The notes below the pieces were generated by a model that did no database searches, was not told where the DNA came from, and saw only the letters and a program-made list of their open reading frames with translations. A program made the position numbers and the translations under genes. Shown in pieces: positions 1 to 12,341 of a stretch of 64,000 bases of DNA; position 1 is the stretch's first letter, and the number at the start of each line of letters is the position of its first letter. The stretch lies in the NCBI GenBank assembly GCA_003254885.1, contig QANT01004195.1, positions 1-64,000 of the forward strand, given 5' to 3'. Origin of the DNA: Purshia tridentata (lineage: Eukaryota; Streptophyta; Magnoliopsida; Rosales; Rosaceae).

Positions 1-36
1 ATAAACATATATTCAAGTGGATCCAAATGGGATTTA

Positions 37-641
37 GGCTTAGTTTGGTATTTTTGTGAGATAAAAATCTGAGTATTTGGTAAACTATGTTTTCAAAACT
101 GCTGTGTAGTGTGAAGGTGTTTGATAAATTGTAATACAAAATTACTGTGATTGTTTATAATTATTAAAATGGACATGATGCTGAAAATGTTTTTAACTTA
201 TTTGTTTAGGGAAAGAATGGCATTTTACTAGTTTATAATTTTTTGTGCACAAAACAAATTTTTTAAATAAGTATGCATATTATTTTTGTTGAAATATTTT
301 AATTTTAATGGTACCAATAAAATATCATGATTAATAATATCAAGAACAATGAAAATAAAGAGCTTACGGTGGAATATGTTGGGATATTTTTTCTTATTTT
401 GTAAAAACATTGAGGATATATTGGGCAAAAAAAAAATTTTAATATGTGAGCCTACAACTTTTACTCACTACAGTTTTGAAAAATAGGTTTCAAGTTGTAG
501 TGCGTTTCTATAGTGAGTGACCTTAAATTGTGAGTCACTACAGTTTTAAAATTTTTACTAAACACCAAAACTGTTGTGAGTGACTTAGAATTGTCACTCA
601 CTACAGCTTTTGGGTGTTTCACTGCAATCCCAAACGGAGCC
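37..641. mobile_element. Tourist-like (PIF/Harbinger) MITE
   Basis: A 605-bp non-coding element bounded by imperfect terminal inverted repeats. The left end reads GGCTTAGTTTGGTATT and the reverse complement of the right end reads GGCTCCGTTTGGGATT. A 3-bp TTA lies immediately outside both ends (34-36 and 642-644), the target duplication typical of PIF/Harbinger MITEs. The interior is AT-rich and repeats short motifs around GTGAGTGAC and CACTCACTACAG in both orientations (about 460-605), so the right half can fold on itself. No ORF looks like a transposase, so any movement would need an enzyme from elsewhere. The TIR pair and TSD are seen directly; the superfamily name follows from them. Confidence 0.75.
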
Positions 642-1091
642 TTAAATTATAATCTTTTGTTTTTTAATCAAACGATAATGTACTCACACACACCCAAAAA
701 AAAAAATGAGTACAAAAAATTAAAAAGAAAATTGATTTCTTAAATTTAAGTACTATAGCTCAATCATGGCAACAATCCTAACAAGTAACAACAGGTACTT
801 GTTAAAATAACATTAACATTACCCCTATATATCTAGCAGTAGCAGTTCAATTAATATATTAATCGAAATTCCACCTTGTACAGTTGCACTTAACATATAT
901 GTTTAAAATAACCCAACTTTTTCACTGCAGATCGAGCGGAGTTTGTTAAAAACCTTACATCATTGAGTACAAAACTACACACAACACATGACACATTTTT
1001 ATCCAAGAACAATGCAAGCTAGCTAGTTTCCTTTCCTTGTACCAGCTAGCATTCCTTGTACTACGTACGTTGTAGTTTTGATAGTGTTGGA

Positions 1092-3198
1092 TCAGAGATT
1101 GGGAGGTGGGAGAAGCCACTTGGCTCCATGGATAAAAGTCATGCTGAGAAAGGGTTTTGCTTCTTCATCCGATAGCATTCTTGCAAACTTGACCCGACCC
1201 GACGAGCTTGAACCCGGTCCCATACACTTGTACTCTCCATAATACACAGTCCTACGTACGCACATTAATTTGTACATACAAATAAAAACATCACCATCAT
1301 GGTCCTAAATAATCATTTTAATAAATTAATTGAATTGTAGAGTAATTGATATGTTAATTATTTACTTGTCACGCTCAGAGTGCATAGCGTCGGACCATCC
1401 TTGGCTGTCGACGAGGCTTCCCATGTATGTGTAAGCAAAAACCACTCTGGGTCTCTCCCTCCATGCACGCCCTAGAAATGTGTCACCTGTTCCACTTATG
1501 TTGCAATATACAAACGCAAATCCGGTCTCATCTGCCATATTTTCTCTAGCGTGTGCTGTGATCACCCCCACTCCGTTTGAAACTGAGTTTATTGTGTTCT
1601 TCTGCATATGCATGCATATATAATAGTTAATGTTACACATATAAGTAAGAAGGTAATTGACTAATTAATGTTTACCAAGTAGAGGGATTTTCCGTTGCCA
1701 AAGATGAAATCAACAGTGCCTTGGATGTAGCAGTCCTTGAAAAAATGTCTGCCCCTATCGTCGCATAAAGTGTCCTGAAATCCAATGAACCTGCACTTGT
1801 GGAACGCCGCCTTGTCACCTGATATCCTCATCGCCACCGCCTGTGCCCCCGCCCTCTTGCCGTCTGGCATTGGAGCCGAATTCTACACGCACACACCACA
1901 TCATCACCCTCACGTACGTATATTAGAGAAACTAAATATATACTCAAATTTTAAGCTCATCAAGACTAGCAAAGTAACTAATAAAAATAAAAGCCATAAG
2001 GGTAATATGGAGATGTTGAGTAATAGAGTGACTCAGTAAAATTTATATAAGAAAAGTAATTTAATTAATGTGAGATATCAATCAAAATAGATTTAAATTA
2101 AAAGCCAAAAATTCTTGATTTTACTTAAAGTCATGCATACCTTTTGAATTTATTTCTAATTAATTCTACTATTACCCATCATGATATGCTATATATCACA
2201 CATATATATGTTTCATTGAAATTCAATAGTGCATTGATGGCGTGACATGATCGATGACATGTGGTATATATGTATGGTACCTATATACACATACACAGCA
2301 TATGATAAACTAAAATTTCTGAGTAAATAAAGAAAGTTTTGCATGGCTAGATGATGGCATATATATATTGTCTTTAATGGGAAATTAAGCCAAACGGGGG
2401 GGTTTTAATAGTCATCGTCTTCATTTTCTAGACCTCCATTCTGCTGAGGTCACCATCCTAACCTCACATTCTCACAATAGGACATGCATGCCATTTTGTT
2501 CTCTCTCTGTCATTCTTGGACACAGCTCGATAGCAATGAGCAATGGTCCCAATGGTGCAAATTAAGAAAATGAGAAACAACGCACAGCATGCAAAGAATT
2601 ACGACATCAAAACACACTCATTATAACACAAAACGGGAAACGCACGCACCACGAACGCAATGTTGACGGCCACGAAGTAGTCCGAGTCCACTGCCACGGT
2701 GGCACTGTTCCAAGTGCCGTACTGCAACGCCGTGCCGTCGTACGTGATGGTCGGCACGTCGTTCCTGTCTCCGTAAAAAGTCACGAACGGCTTCGACTGT
2801 TCCACCACAATCTTCTCTCTGTACTCTCCCCCGCCTATCCAGACCACCACGCGCCGCGTGTTCCCGGACGGAATGCTGTTGACGGCATCAGTAACCGTCT
2901 TGAAGTCCCCAGTGCCGTCTTTTCTTACCCTGACGATCTTGACGGCTTCCTCGGCCGCAAGAAGTTGTCCGTCGAAATTGAGCCTGGCGCCGCCGCCGCC
3001 GCCTGATGAGGATCGGCTGATGTAGTCGGCCTTGCGCTGGTTGTAGTCCCGCACGTTGTGGACGATCCAGGACTCGAGTTCGGATAATTGCGGAGGGATG
3101 AGGTTGGGGTGTCCGTACACATCAACTGCTGAAATGATGAGGTGGACAGCCACTATCGCCACTGCAAGAAACGGCATCGTAGTCGGTTTCAAAGCCAT
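1092..3198 (-). CDS. Pectinesterase, short form without PMEI pro-region (PPME1-like)
   Basis: Pectin methylesterase: removes methyl esters from cell-wall homogalacturonan. Four exons on the minus strand: 3198-2650, 1882-1676, 1601-1366 and 1251-1092, all with GT-AG sites and matching phases, giving 383 residues. The N-terminus (about residues 1-29) is a hydrophobic secretion signal. There is no inhibitor-like pro-domain, so this is the short type related to pollen-type PPME1/PME5 enzymes. Catalytic landmarks are intact: GAQAVA with the oxyanion Gln, FQDTL with the acid/base Asp, DFIFGNG with the nucleophile Asp, and GRAW with the substrate-binding Arg. A Ser/Gly-rich linker near residues 62-70 is a local oddity. 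The first donor could be shifted by one codon without changing frame (F|N instead of V|N). The family is certain from the motifs; pollen expression is only an inference from relatives. Confidence 0.93.
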
Positions 3199-3489
3199 TG
3201 ATGAATTGAACGAATTCTTGAATTTGATCAGTGGTTCTTGAATATAATGAGGAACAAAAAGAGAGACGTACGTACGGACACAGTTGTTGGATTGATTGTA
3301 TGTATATGTGAGGAAGTGAAGTACTGGTTAATAGCAGAGCAAGTTGCAGGGTTTTGATGAGTGGTGGTTGGAGTGAACGAGGTAAAGAGGTGTTTGGGAA
3401 ATGGAGGGACCAAAAGAAGAAGTGACAATAAGAGACCATCTTGTTTACTAGAGGGAGCTTCATAGCTGTGTTTTCGACACGCCCAGTAT

Positions 3490-5479
3490 GGTAATTTGTC
3501 AACGCCTTCTTCTCTCTCTCTCGGGAAACAGCGTTGCCTGTATACCTACCTGGACCTTTGGGAATACTTGTTTTGGACTCAAAAGTAGGAAACCAGGCCC
3601 AATTGGATTCATGGGCTTACTCACAAGTCCATTCATGGTCTTAATAAAGGTGATTTTGTCATGATCTCAGTAGCATTACTCACCAATCCATCCCAATTAG
3701 GGGATGGTTTGAGACGTGAGTCATTTCATTGGTACATTTAATTGCCCAAATTGAAGATATATGCATCTTTAGACATGCAATGAAACTGCCATGGCGTTGA
3801 AGGTTGGGCTACGAAATCAAATGGTCGATGCGATTGCCAGCCCAATGTTACAACATTACAAACCAACCTTACTGGTATTTGAATTGGCAGGGTGGACAGG
3901 TCAACATGCAAGACCATTGCTATGATATATGATCATATTCGTTGGAGCAGAACAAGTTGAATCCATCATAAAATTTTGTATGGAGGAGTTGGGGTGGGTT
4001 GGAGTACTAGACCCACAAAATGAGGAGTTGGGCTGAAAGAAAAAAATAATAGTCCACGGCTGCAAGAAGAAGTAGCAGATCTAACCTTTAGCTTTCTATT
4101 AAATGGGTCCAAATTAAGGATTTGAATGACACTCAGAAGATCTGCAGTGCATGCAGAGCAACCATGGTAAGATATCTGAGGATTCTCATTCTTAGACAAA
4201 AGATTACAGTATGACAGCAGCAGATTAACTTGTTACTAATCATGGATTGATTGGATAAGAATTAAGGATGCATATTCCATATACCCAATAAAACAAATTA
4301 GAAAAAATGCCTAGATAAGAAAGTAAACATACCTATTATCCCAAATGCTTCTTCAAATTCAAAGTTATCAAAAACTGGGACCAATCCGTAATGCTAATAA
4401 AAGGAACTGATCATACCCAATAAATTTAGTTAATCATTTCCAAAATAGGATATAAAATGGGTTTGGTGGAGGTATTATATTAGAGTTTAGTTCTAGGATT
4501 TTGGGCATAACTTAAATACCGACAAACAGAGTATTTCTAATATTAAAATTTTTTATTGACCGGTATTTTTAATCGGTGGCAATGTATGTAATTTTTTATA
4601 ATAGTTATGTCATCTTTTGTACCATCTGTAATTAATTTATTACATTTTAGTTAACGTTGATTATAATAGTATTTTGAAATAGTTCATTGACTTATTGTAA
4701 TATTAAAAATTTTTATTAACTTATTTATAATTAGCCCGTATTTCTATATGTAAAATCTAATATATATATATATATATATATATCACAATCTAAGTAGTTT
4801 GGCATCATTGAATCAAATCTAAATTCAAACCATCCCTCGATCCTAGTAGATATCATGTCATGGTCCCATTTCCTGATTAATCACATGCATGCGCCCTTTT
4901 CTTTTTTTGACCTTCTTCATTTCTTGCACTTAAATAAATAATGAAGCTCTAGGATCCTCTTGTAACTAGCAGACTCTGTAGTTGAGAGCTGACTGGGGAG
5001 ATAGGATGAATGAATGAATATTGGAGCCCACAGTTTTGGATATATAGTGGTGTAACATGGGAGGATTTAATTTCAGATTTCAGACATCACATGTCATGTC
5101 TTCAATTTGGTTTCTCAAATTTTGTTGTCTAGTGCCTACAAAAGTTCATGTTGTGAGAGAAATTAAACCACACATTGTTAGGTTGAAAGAAACTTTCTGC
5201 AGGTACACATGTTATCGTCGCTAGCTGCTTTTATTTTTCTTCACTTTAAAATTGCAACCAAAGCATATCACTTATGGAAAAGTATATTATTTCGAGTTTA
5301 GAGGATCTGGCTCTCTTTTTTTAATATATATAATTAATATTTTGCAATATTTGTATTTCACATATTTTTGATATGAATGTGAAGATGTAAAGTGTTGTTT
5401 CGCAATACAGAAATTAAGACGTATACGTTCATAAATCACATATCAAGTAAACTTGGTGGCTCTTACTTTGCATGACACT
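3490..5479. other. Gene-free intergenic DNA
   Basis: No ORF here has coding character; the longest is 77 codons and low in complexity. The stretch is AT-rich with a (TA)n run at about 4759-4782. A fragment around 4500-4740 rich in AATATTAAAATTTTTTATTGAC-like words may be an old transposon relic, but I find no ends for it. Confidence 0.5.
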
Positions 5480-5589
5480 GACTGCATGGCATGCATGCAG
5501 CAGCTAGTGGACAGTACGCAGGGCCGGCCTTGAAGGAGTGCACCGAGTGCGACAGACTGCATGGCATGCATGCAGCAGCTAGTGGACAG
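5480..5589. repeat. 75-bp-spaced direct duplication enclosing a hAT end
   Basis: A 35-bp block beginning GACTGCATGGCATGCATGCA occurs at 5480-5514 and again, identically, at 5555-5589. Between the copies lie TACG and a 37-bp transposon end (5519-5555; the final G is shared with the second copy). Downstream of the second copy the sequence continues CAGTACG, close to the TACG that follows copy one. The arrangement resembles a repair product: duplicated flank plus filler DNA. All of this is visible directly; the mechanism is inference. Confidence 0.85.
5519..5555 (-). mobile_element. 37-bp solo terminal fragment of a hAT element
   Basis: These 37 bases, starting CAGGGCCGGCCTTGAAGGAG, are the exact reverse complement of the last 37 bases of the complete element at 12342-13074. 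No second end and no target-site duplication of the fragment itself are present. It is therefore a captured or abortively inserted terminus, not a whole transposon. Confidence 0.85.
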
Positions 5590-8500
5590 CAGTACGTCGT
5601 CGTACTAGGTCCATGTGTTCCCTACAATATATTGTGACGCTTCCATGTGTCCTCTTCCTCACGCAGGCCCCGCCCACCCTTTTCTTCTACTCAATTAAAT
5701 ATCATGTGGCCCGTCTTCTTCCCATTCTTTATCACTTCATTTGCTTTCCAACTTCCCCTCTCAATTCCTTTCTTTTTTCAGGTTGACCCAAACACTTTCT
5801 TATGAATTACGTGAAGAAGTAGTAACACATACACGTCAACATGTCACGTTGTGTTACCGGCCGTTATGTAGTATGTGAGATTGGTGAGTACTCCTTTGAT
5901 CGATACATAGTTTATGCAACTGGGATATGCGAATTCAACCTATGTTGATCCACATCTTCCTCATAAATAAGTTACAATGCCATATATATATATATATGTA
6001 GCCACAAGATCAAAATTACAAAATTTGTAAACGAATTATTAACTTGATCATATTTTTCTTCACTTTCGATACGATACAGACACTGAAACATAGGGCAACA
6101 TATATTTTTATATGTATGTATCTACAATGAGTTTTTAGTGAAGAATTCAGTGTCTTGATTCATGCATGAATTTGGTAAACATATATTTGGAGACAAAAAT
6201 TCCATGCATCACATGGAGTGGGGAAGGGGAGTCCGTTTCAGAGGCCAAATCCGATTTGACGACCCACTCCCCACGTGGACTGGTCTTCTCACTCCACTGA
6301 CTGACTGACTTCCGACAGAATGACAAAAATGCCCTCCTGCCGATGTTCATTCACCAAATGACAACAAAATCAATGCAAGGATGGTTGCGATTTGGGGGGG
6401 CATCCTATTTTGTTAAAAGCCGCGAAAAACGGCCGTCCCCTTCTGCGACGTAGATTTTGTCCGAGTCGATCTGGACAGTTCGGCAGCGTAGGGGGTATAT
6501 ATGTCTTTTCCGTCTATCTCAAGTTACGCTAAAATAATTTACTTAAAATTAAGACTTATTAAATTCTTGACACGTGCTCTCTGCACATGTAACTATAATT
6601 TTTTAATTATTTAGTATTATTTATTTTTTAGCTAATTATTTTAAAAAATTTTAAAAACTTTATAACTCTCCATAGAACCACTCTCTCCATCTAATAAGGT
6701 AGTGGAGTGTTTTTATTTTTGTTTTTATTTCTTATTTTTTTTAATGACTTAATTTTACATTTGTACCCTTAATTTTATTATGTTAGTTTATTTAACTCTT
6801 TAATTTAGTCAAGGATTATTTATGGCAATTCAAAATTTTGTGAAGCCTGTAATACCAAATTCTTTTGTTAGCTTTATAATAGTAAAGATTTATGAATTTG
6901 TTTTGAAATTTACTCTTTCATATTTTCATTGTCTTCCAAATTATAAAAAACGTAATTTTAAGTTCTGAAATACAAAATGGGCTTCAACTTATTTTTGGGG
7001 TTTCCGAGTTTCATATATATATTCACAATAATGCATGCTACAGTAGCAGCAACAATATACCACTTAATTCTCAAGCTTTTAGGGACAAATATTTATGTAT
7101 ATACGTAATGTCTTGTTGTCAGTTGTCACGTAGTTGTTCTAGAGCAAACCCAAAAGAAAACTAGAAGCATATATATATAATATATATAATCATAACGAAT
7201 ATTTAATGAATGTCACCACAACATCATATTATATACATATAATTAATACAATAAAGTTGATGATATACGATTCAACAGTACCTTTGAGTGTTTGACGGAC
7301 AATGTGGAAGCAAGCTGAGGTTGCATATTTAGAGCCTTTCGGGTTGGCAATTACAGCTTGGAGACGCGTTACTGTTACTAATTAATGCATGCCTTCATAT
7401 TGTTTTTTGTCTTCCACTTCTTTCGCAATTAAAGTCTTCAATCAATTCAATTAAAACCTCTTTTTTCTTCAAAACCAAACAAAAGCAAACAACAAATTAA
7501 ATTAATTAAGTGTGTGGTTTGTATCTACATATCCATCCAAAGGCATCTTTAACTACCTAATCATTAGCTCCCTAAACTATATGCATACATTTCTGACTTT
7601 ATGCGAGGGAATAATTATTAGTATTTTAAATCAGATTTAATATCTATTATTAGTTAATTAAAACCAACTTTAATATATATATATATATATATCTATATAT
7701 AGTGAATTAATTAATTTTGGCCGAAAGGTGTGCTTCCTGTGTAAAGTTGTTGACTTTCCCTGCTGTCTCATAATACGACAATTTCCTTTGCAGCTAGCTA
7801 CCAACTTAATTTTACATGTTTTTTATTTTTTTAATTTATATTTTCTTGGTCATTTTAGTGTTTCTATGGTAAGGGTATGGCTACCTTTATGGTTTGTTAG
7901 AAGGGCGTATTTATTTATTGTACACCTTTTGAATATGTTTCTATTTAAATATATAGTAGTATGAATTTAATTACAATCAAGAATTAATTTCTCATATACA
8001 AACAAGTAGTGAAACTTCCAGTAAACAATGGATTTTGCAGTGGTTCTTATGAGTAAAAACATAATATTAATCCGTAAATATCTTATAGATTAAAAAGAAA
8101 ATTATTTTGTCCCGAAATAAAAAAAATCATTAAATTGTCTAGCATATATATATACATGCGGTGCAAATATGAGAGATTGAGACTCACCATAAATTGTGAA
8201 TTTCAAAACAGTTCTTATGAGAATATCTGATGCAGTGTGTCATATCATACGTATACAAAAACTTATCGTCTTTATATATTTTATAATTCCTAGAGATTAG
8301 GGAGAAAATTACATGATTATCCAAGCTAGCTTTCCGGTGGGCTTTAAATTACTATTATTTCGATAAAAGTTTAATATAACTAGACGTGCGACCTAGTTAA
8401 TTAAGGGTACAAGCTAGAGCCTTTTTTCTTATGCAAGATTTGAAGGAGTTGTTGTTTTTTTGTTTCATTTGTGTGTTGCATATATATATATATATGCAAT

Positions 8501-9810
8501 TAAATCAAACAATTTAGTATGTAGGCACTGGAATTGGAGTGTTGGAGGCAGAATCTAATATTAATTTATTTTCGTTCCCAATTTTCAATCTCATTTATAT
8601 ATGTGGTATTCAAGACTCTTCTGCAGGACCATTAAAATTGATGGGTCATTTGTGATGACATAATAAAATGCAAAGGACCACAAATGCAATTAAGTTTCAG
8701 CAGGGATGTCAGAACAAACTTACTCGACCATAAAATTGCACTGTTTCAGACTTTCAGTACTGTTTCTCTTTTGTACAAGTAAAAATCACAATTTATGTTT
8801 ACAAGACACTCTTGTGATGAAACATCTTTCTCGATCATTCCCAAAATGTCGTGACTTGGTTTCCTACCCAGCCAGTAGGGACCAATATTATTTTCCTTTC
8901 TTTTGGATAAGTTCATATTATTTTCCACATCTTAATTTTTCATCTATTTAACCACAAAATTAAATCAATGGCAGTAATTAACTAATAATTAAGTGGAGAA
9001 TCAGAAACTACATATATAAACGCATGAGAAATTACGTTTGACTTGTTAAATTGGCTTCTTGTACTGTAGATAATGCCCCAAGTACTGCTACTAATTTATG
9101 TGGCCAGGGACTTGAGAGAATAAAATACCTTCAATGTTGACATATTTTTTTGTACATACATATCTCCTTCTACTATGGGTACTGTTAAATATATCACATT
9201 TATTTGTTATTCTCCTTATAAATGTAGAACTTGTTCACATAAAATGTATCACATATTAATATTTTTCTCTGTACGTCACTTTGTAGGTTATTCTGTGCGA
9301 AATATAGTTAATTATTACCAATATCATTTAAAAATGGATAAAGGATGGATTACCCTTTAATTATTAAATCTAATCAAAGCTATAATTATAAAACCATACA
9401 TTAACAGAAAAATTTAGGGTACTAACTAGCTAGTAATCAAGTAATATTAATTTCTCACTGTTTTGTGCATAGAAATCTTAAGTTTAAATTCTCTCCTCCA
9501 AGATTAAACCAAAAAAAATAAAAATTCCGGATGTAGATCTTTACTTAACGAGAACAAAAAAGAGAGAACATGATATATGTAACATAAATGGTAAATGTAT
9601 AAGAAATAAACATTAAATGATATATATATATATATATATATAAATATATGTTTAGAATGAACAAAGAACAATATTGACAGAACTGAGTAACTTTCACCAG
9701 CCCAGATGTGAAATATTGAGTTAATCATCCTCAACCGTGCAGTCAAATCACACACAGACTCAAATATACTCTCAAATTCTCAATCACCCTCATCGATCGC
9801 TTCTAAAATA
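5590..9810. other. Gene-free intergenic DNA
   Basis: No convincing gene found. It contains simple (TA)n/(AT)n runs near 5980, 7170, 7675-7702, 8477 and 9620-9642, and a GC-richer patch at 6395-6500 with no ORF homology that I recognise. ORFs at 7728-7964, 8706-8951 and 9175-9360 are short and translate to hydrophobic low-complexity peptides expected from AT-rich DNA, so they are not annotated as genes. Confidence 0.5.
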
Positions 9811-9840
9811 TTAAAGATTAATTAATTTATTAATCTTTAA
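9811..9840. repeat. Small perfect inverted repeat downstream of the SAUR gene
   Basis: Two 12-bp perfect arms, TTAAAGATTAAT at 9811-9822 and ATTAATCTTTAA at 9829-9840, are separated by 6 bp. The repeat lies about 110 bp past the SAUR stop codon, so it may be in that gene's 3' UTR. It is AT-only and could be chance. Confidence 0.5.
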
Positions 9841-9951
9841 ATATGGATGAATGTACAACTTTCTACCGTGCGGATGAACCCGGCTGATTATTTTTGCAGT
9901 CATCTAATTATAGCATGCATGTACATAGCATTATACACCATGCACCCTCAG

Positions 9952-10323
9952 CTAGCAGGCATAGAATTCCACCAGCTCGTCCAACGACTCCGGCTGCGGA
10001 TCCGCATTCTCCAGCATCCAAAGCAAGTGCTCGAACAACACCACCTCGCATGCGACATTGAACGTGTCGTCGTCTGCGTCCTCGGCGGATCTCTCTGCCA
10101 GCTCCCTAAACAGTGGGTGGCCCACCACGTTAGAGCTGACAAGGTAGCGCCGCCGAGACTTGCCCACGTAGACTGGATGAAGGTCTCGTGAGGCGTTGGG
10201 GGACAACGAGTACTCGTCGTCCGCCGACGCTATGGAGTTGATGCTGCGACGGCTGTTTTTGCTGAATGAGTTCCACTTCTTCAGCACTGACTTCAGCTTC
10301 AATAGCTTCCCACCTTTGGCCAT
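9952..10323 (-). CDS. SAUR family auxin-responsive protein
   Basis: Small Auxin Up RNA protein of 123 residues from one uninterrupted exon, as usual for this intronless family. The basic N-terminus (MAKGGKLLKLKSVLKKW) is followed by the SAUR core: HPVYVGKSRRRYLVSS, then HPLFRELAERS, then an acidic stretch and CEVVLFEHLLWMLE. Length and arrangement fit the SAUR76-79-like clade with a degenerate core. The frame stays open upstream to 10608, but the Met at 10323 is the family-like start, and the upstream part is a CT-rich 5' UTR with a TATA element at 10449-10458. SAURs typically inhibit PP2C.D phosphatases and so activate plasma-membrane H+-ATPases in cell expansion; that role is family knowledge. 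Alone in about 12 kb of gene-poor DNA. Confidence 0.93.
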   Translation of the reverse strand: MAKGGKLLKLKSVLKKWNSFSKNSRRSINSIASADDEYSLSPNASRDLHPVYVGKSRRRYLVSSNVVGHPLFRELAERSAEDADDDTFNVACEVVLFEHLLWMLENADPQPESLDELVEFYAC

Positions 10324-10448
10324 GATCTCTTGATCAACAGATTGTGAGTCTGCTTTGATTTCTAAGCAACAAAGAGGATGAGGAGAGAGCGAGAGAGAGA
10401 GAGTAGTGTTTGTTTCTGTTGGGGGATTGGAAAGGGGAAGGAAGGTTC

Positions 10449-10458
10449 TGTATATAAA
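10449..10458 (-). promoter_or_regulatory. Putative TATA box of the SAUR gene
   Basis: The minus strand reads CTTTATATACA about 130 bp before the SAUR start codon. It is followed downstream by a CT-rich leader (plus-strand GAGAGAGAGAG at 10388-10402). Position fits a core promoter with a leader of about 100 nt. Confidence 0.5.
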
Positions 10459-10655
10459 GGGCGGGGAGAGGGGTGAAGTGGTAATTCTGCTTATAATTAT
10501 GCGGTTACATGAGGCTAGGACATTGGGGATAAAGTGTGCAGCCACGTCAATTTTTGTTGACTCCATTTTATACTCAATACGCCTAACAACTTCAAAAGTT
10601 CGCTTCAATTTTCCAATTTATCCTCTCTTTTTCTTGTCAATCTTGATGTCTATTT

Positions 10656-10707
10656 GGTCTAGTAGCAGTTTTTATTTCGAGGGTCTAGTAGCAGTTTTTA
10701 TTTTGAG
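10656..10707. repeat. 26-bp tandem duplication
   Basis: Two adjacent copies of a unit beginning GGTCTAGTAGCAGTTTTTAT lie at 10656-10681 and 10682-10707 and differ at one base (TTTCGAG versus TTTTGAG). The pair lies upstream of the SAUR promoter. A recent slippage or repair duplication is the simplest explanation. Confidence 0.85.
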
Positions 10708-12207
10708 GGAGAAATTCATGAGTTCAAATCTCATGAACTATTTATAAAAAGTTATAAATAATTTAGAGATTCTTAAGATAATAATCAATAAATTAATCTC
10801 TTATAACAAAAATTATTTATTTATTTAAAGGTTAGACCTGTCACGATGACGTTCTCGATAATTAAGAATGTTGTAGCCATAAATGAGAGATAGAATGGGT
10901 ATTATAAAGTTAGATGGATATATTGAGCAAGCAACTCTATGCAAATACAATTGTCATATTTTTTTTTTACTATAACTTTTTTTTATAAAGATTTGAACTT
11001 TGAGACATTTTAGGCTTTTAGCATTGTGAAAATATATATATATATATATCATTAAAATTAATGATCAATATATAGCAATAAATATTCTCTTATCAAATTC
11101 ATATGTTGGTATCAAATTGTCAATGTCAACTAATCTAAGTGGAATATTGTTGTTTGAATTTATGATGTAAATTCAAGATTAACAATTTGATAATATAACT
11201 ATTTAATTATGAAACCATCCCTTCTCGAAAATAAAATAAAAAAGTCAAATAAAAAAAGACTGAGAGAACATGTCCACGTCCGTGTATAGAATCGGCTTGT
11301 CGCTTTTGGGCGTTTGGACTTTTGCGTTTTGGTGTGAAGCACAGTTGCAAAATTACGAAACTAGGCTCATCTTTAGATTTTTGTCAATAAGCCCATTACC
11401 ATCTTTAGACTTTTGTGTTGGTTGAACTTGAAATTATTGCATCTTATGCCTTCTTAATTCTTGTAATAAAATCACTTATATTTTTCTTTTTTTAACTTTG
11501 GATAATCACTTACTAGAAATTAAGTTGGATTCATATGAATAATATTAATTCCTTTTCAAAAAGGACTTCACCGATTTCATTCTACCATTTATCTTTCTTT
11601 TTAATTATAATATATAAGCAACTGTTGGTGAAAAGGACAGACATGTGCAACGTTGTTTCCAAGGTCTTCTTCAATCTAAAATCCCATAATTTATTATTAC
11701 TTCCTATGATTATTCCCATGATTTATTATACTTCCTATGATTTTATAAATTAATTGGGTTTCTGGTACACAATTTGAGAACACAAAATAATTAAGTATAT
11801 AAGAAAAGGTTGCCTCCGAAAAAAATCTTATTCCCGAATCCGAGCCAACCGCTAGTAAGTGGTAACAACCCTATTTTCAATATTATCAAGGTCCAGTAGT
11901 GGAATTAATTAATTCAATGTATCTATAAGTTGAAATAAAAAAGTTAATTTATTGGTCCATAAATGTATATATTATATAGAACAATATTAAACTATTCTTT
12001 CAAAAAAGGTTTTATTTCATGGGGTGCCATAGTTCTTATAGTATTGCTATTGTTATATACGACCCTTTTTTTTTCTTCACATATATACATGTATATACCT
12101 TATATGAAGAGAATAGCGCGATTTTACTCACTATTTTTAATCATGGTGTAATATTATCATTTTCCTCAAAATATTTATACCACATATCATATTATAATTA
12201 ACCATAT
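10708..12207. other. Gene-free intergenic DNA
   Basis: AT-rich, no supported gene. The ORFs at 11535-11753 and 11963-12201 are low-complexity and overlap in different frames. Confidence 0.5.
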
Positions 12208-12243
12208 GTTCATCCAAGCTTATAATTATAAGCTTGGATGAAC
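12208..12243. repeat. Perfect 36-bp palindrome
   Basis: The left 18 bases GTTCATCCAAGCTTATAA are the exact reverse complement of the right 18 bases, with no spacer. Outside the palindrome, CCATATG (12202-12208) and CATATGG (12251-12257) form a second, asymmetric pair of arms. It could extrude as a cruciform or form a hairpin in RNA. It lies about 100 bp from the hAT element but outside its target duplication. Confidence 0.9.
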
Positions 12244-12341
12244 AAAATGGCATATGGCTTGTGAAACGATTCTTATGCACTAACCTCTCATTAATACACT
12301 CGATGTTATGGTAATGGGATCAAAAGATCATACAATATATT

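Noticed and set aside
3980-4036. Direct repeat GAGGAGTTGGG around a short sequence ending ACAAAA
   Set aside because: Only about 11 bp, imperfect and without a clear A-tail; not good enough to join the miniature-insertion set.
7728-7964. 78-codon hydrophobic ORF
   Set aside because: Phe/Leu-rich translation typical of AT-rich non-coding DNA; no domain or promoter context.
10324-10608. In-frame N-terminal extension of the SAUR protein to 218 residues
   Set aside because: It includes the CT-rich leader and the TATA element; SAURs are about 100-150 residues and the Met at 10323 starts family-like sequence.
10715-10745. GTTCAAATC-like B-box, possible tRNA or SINE
   Set aside because: No A-box at the right distance and no cloverleaf; AT-rich chance match.
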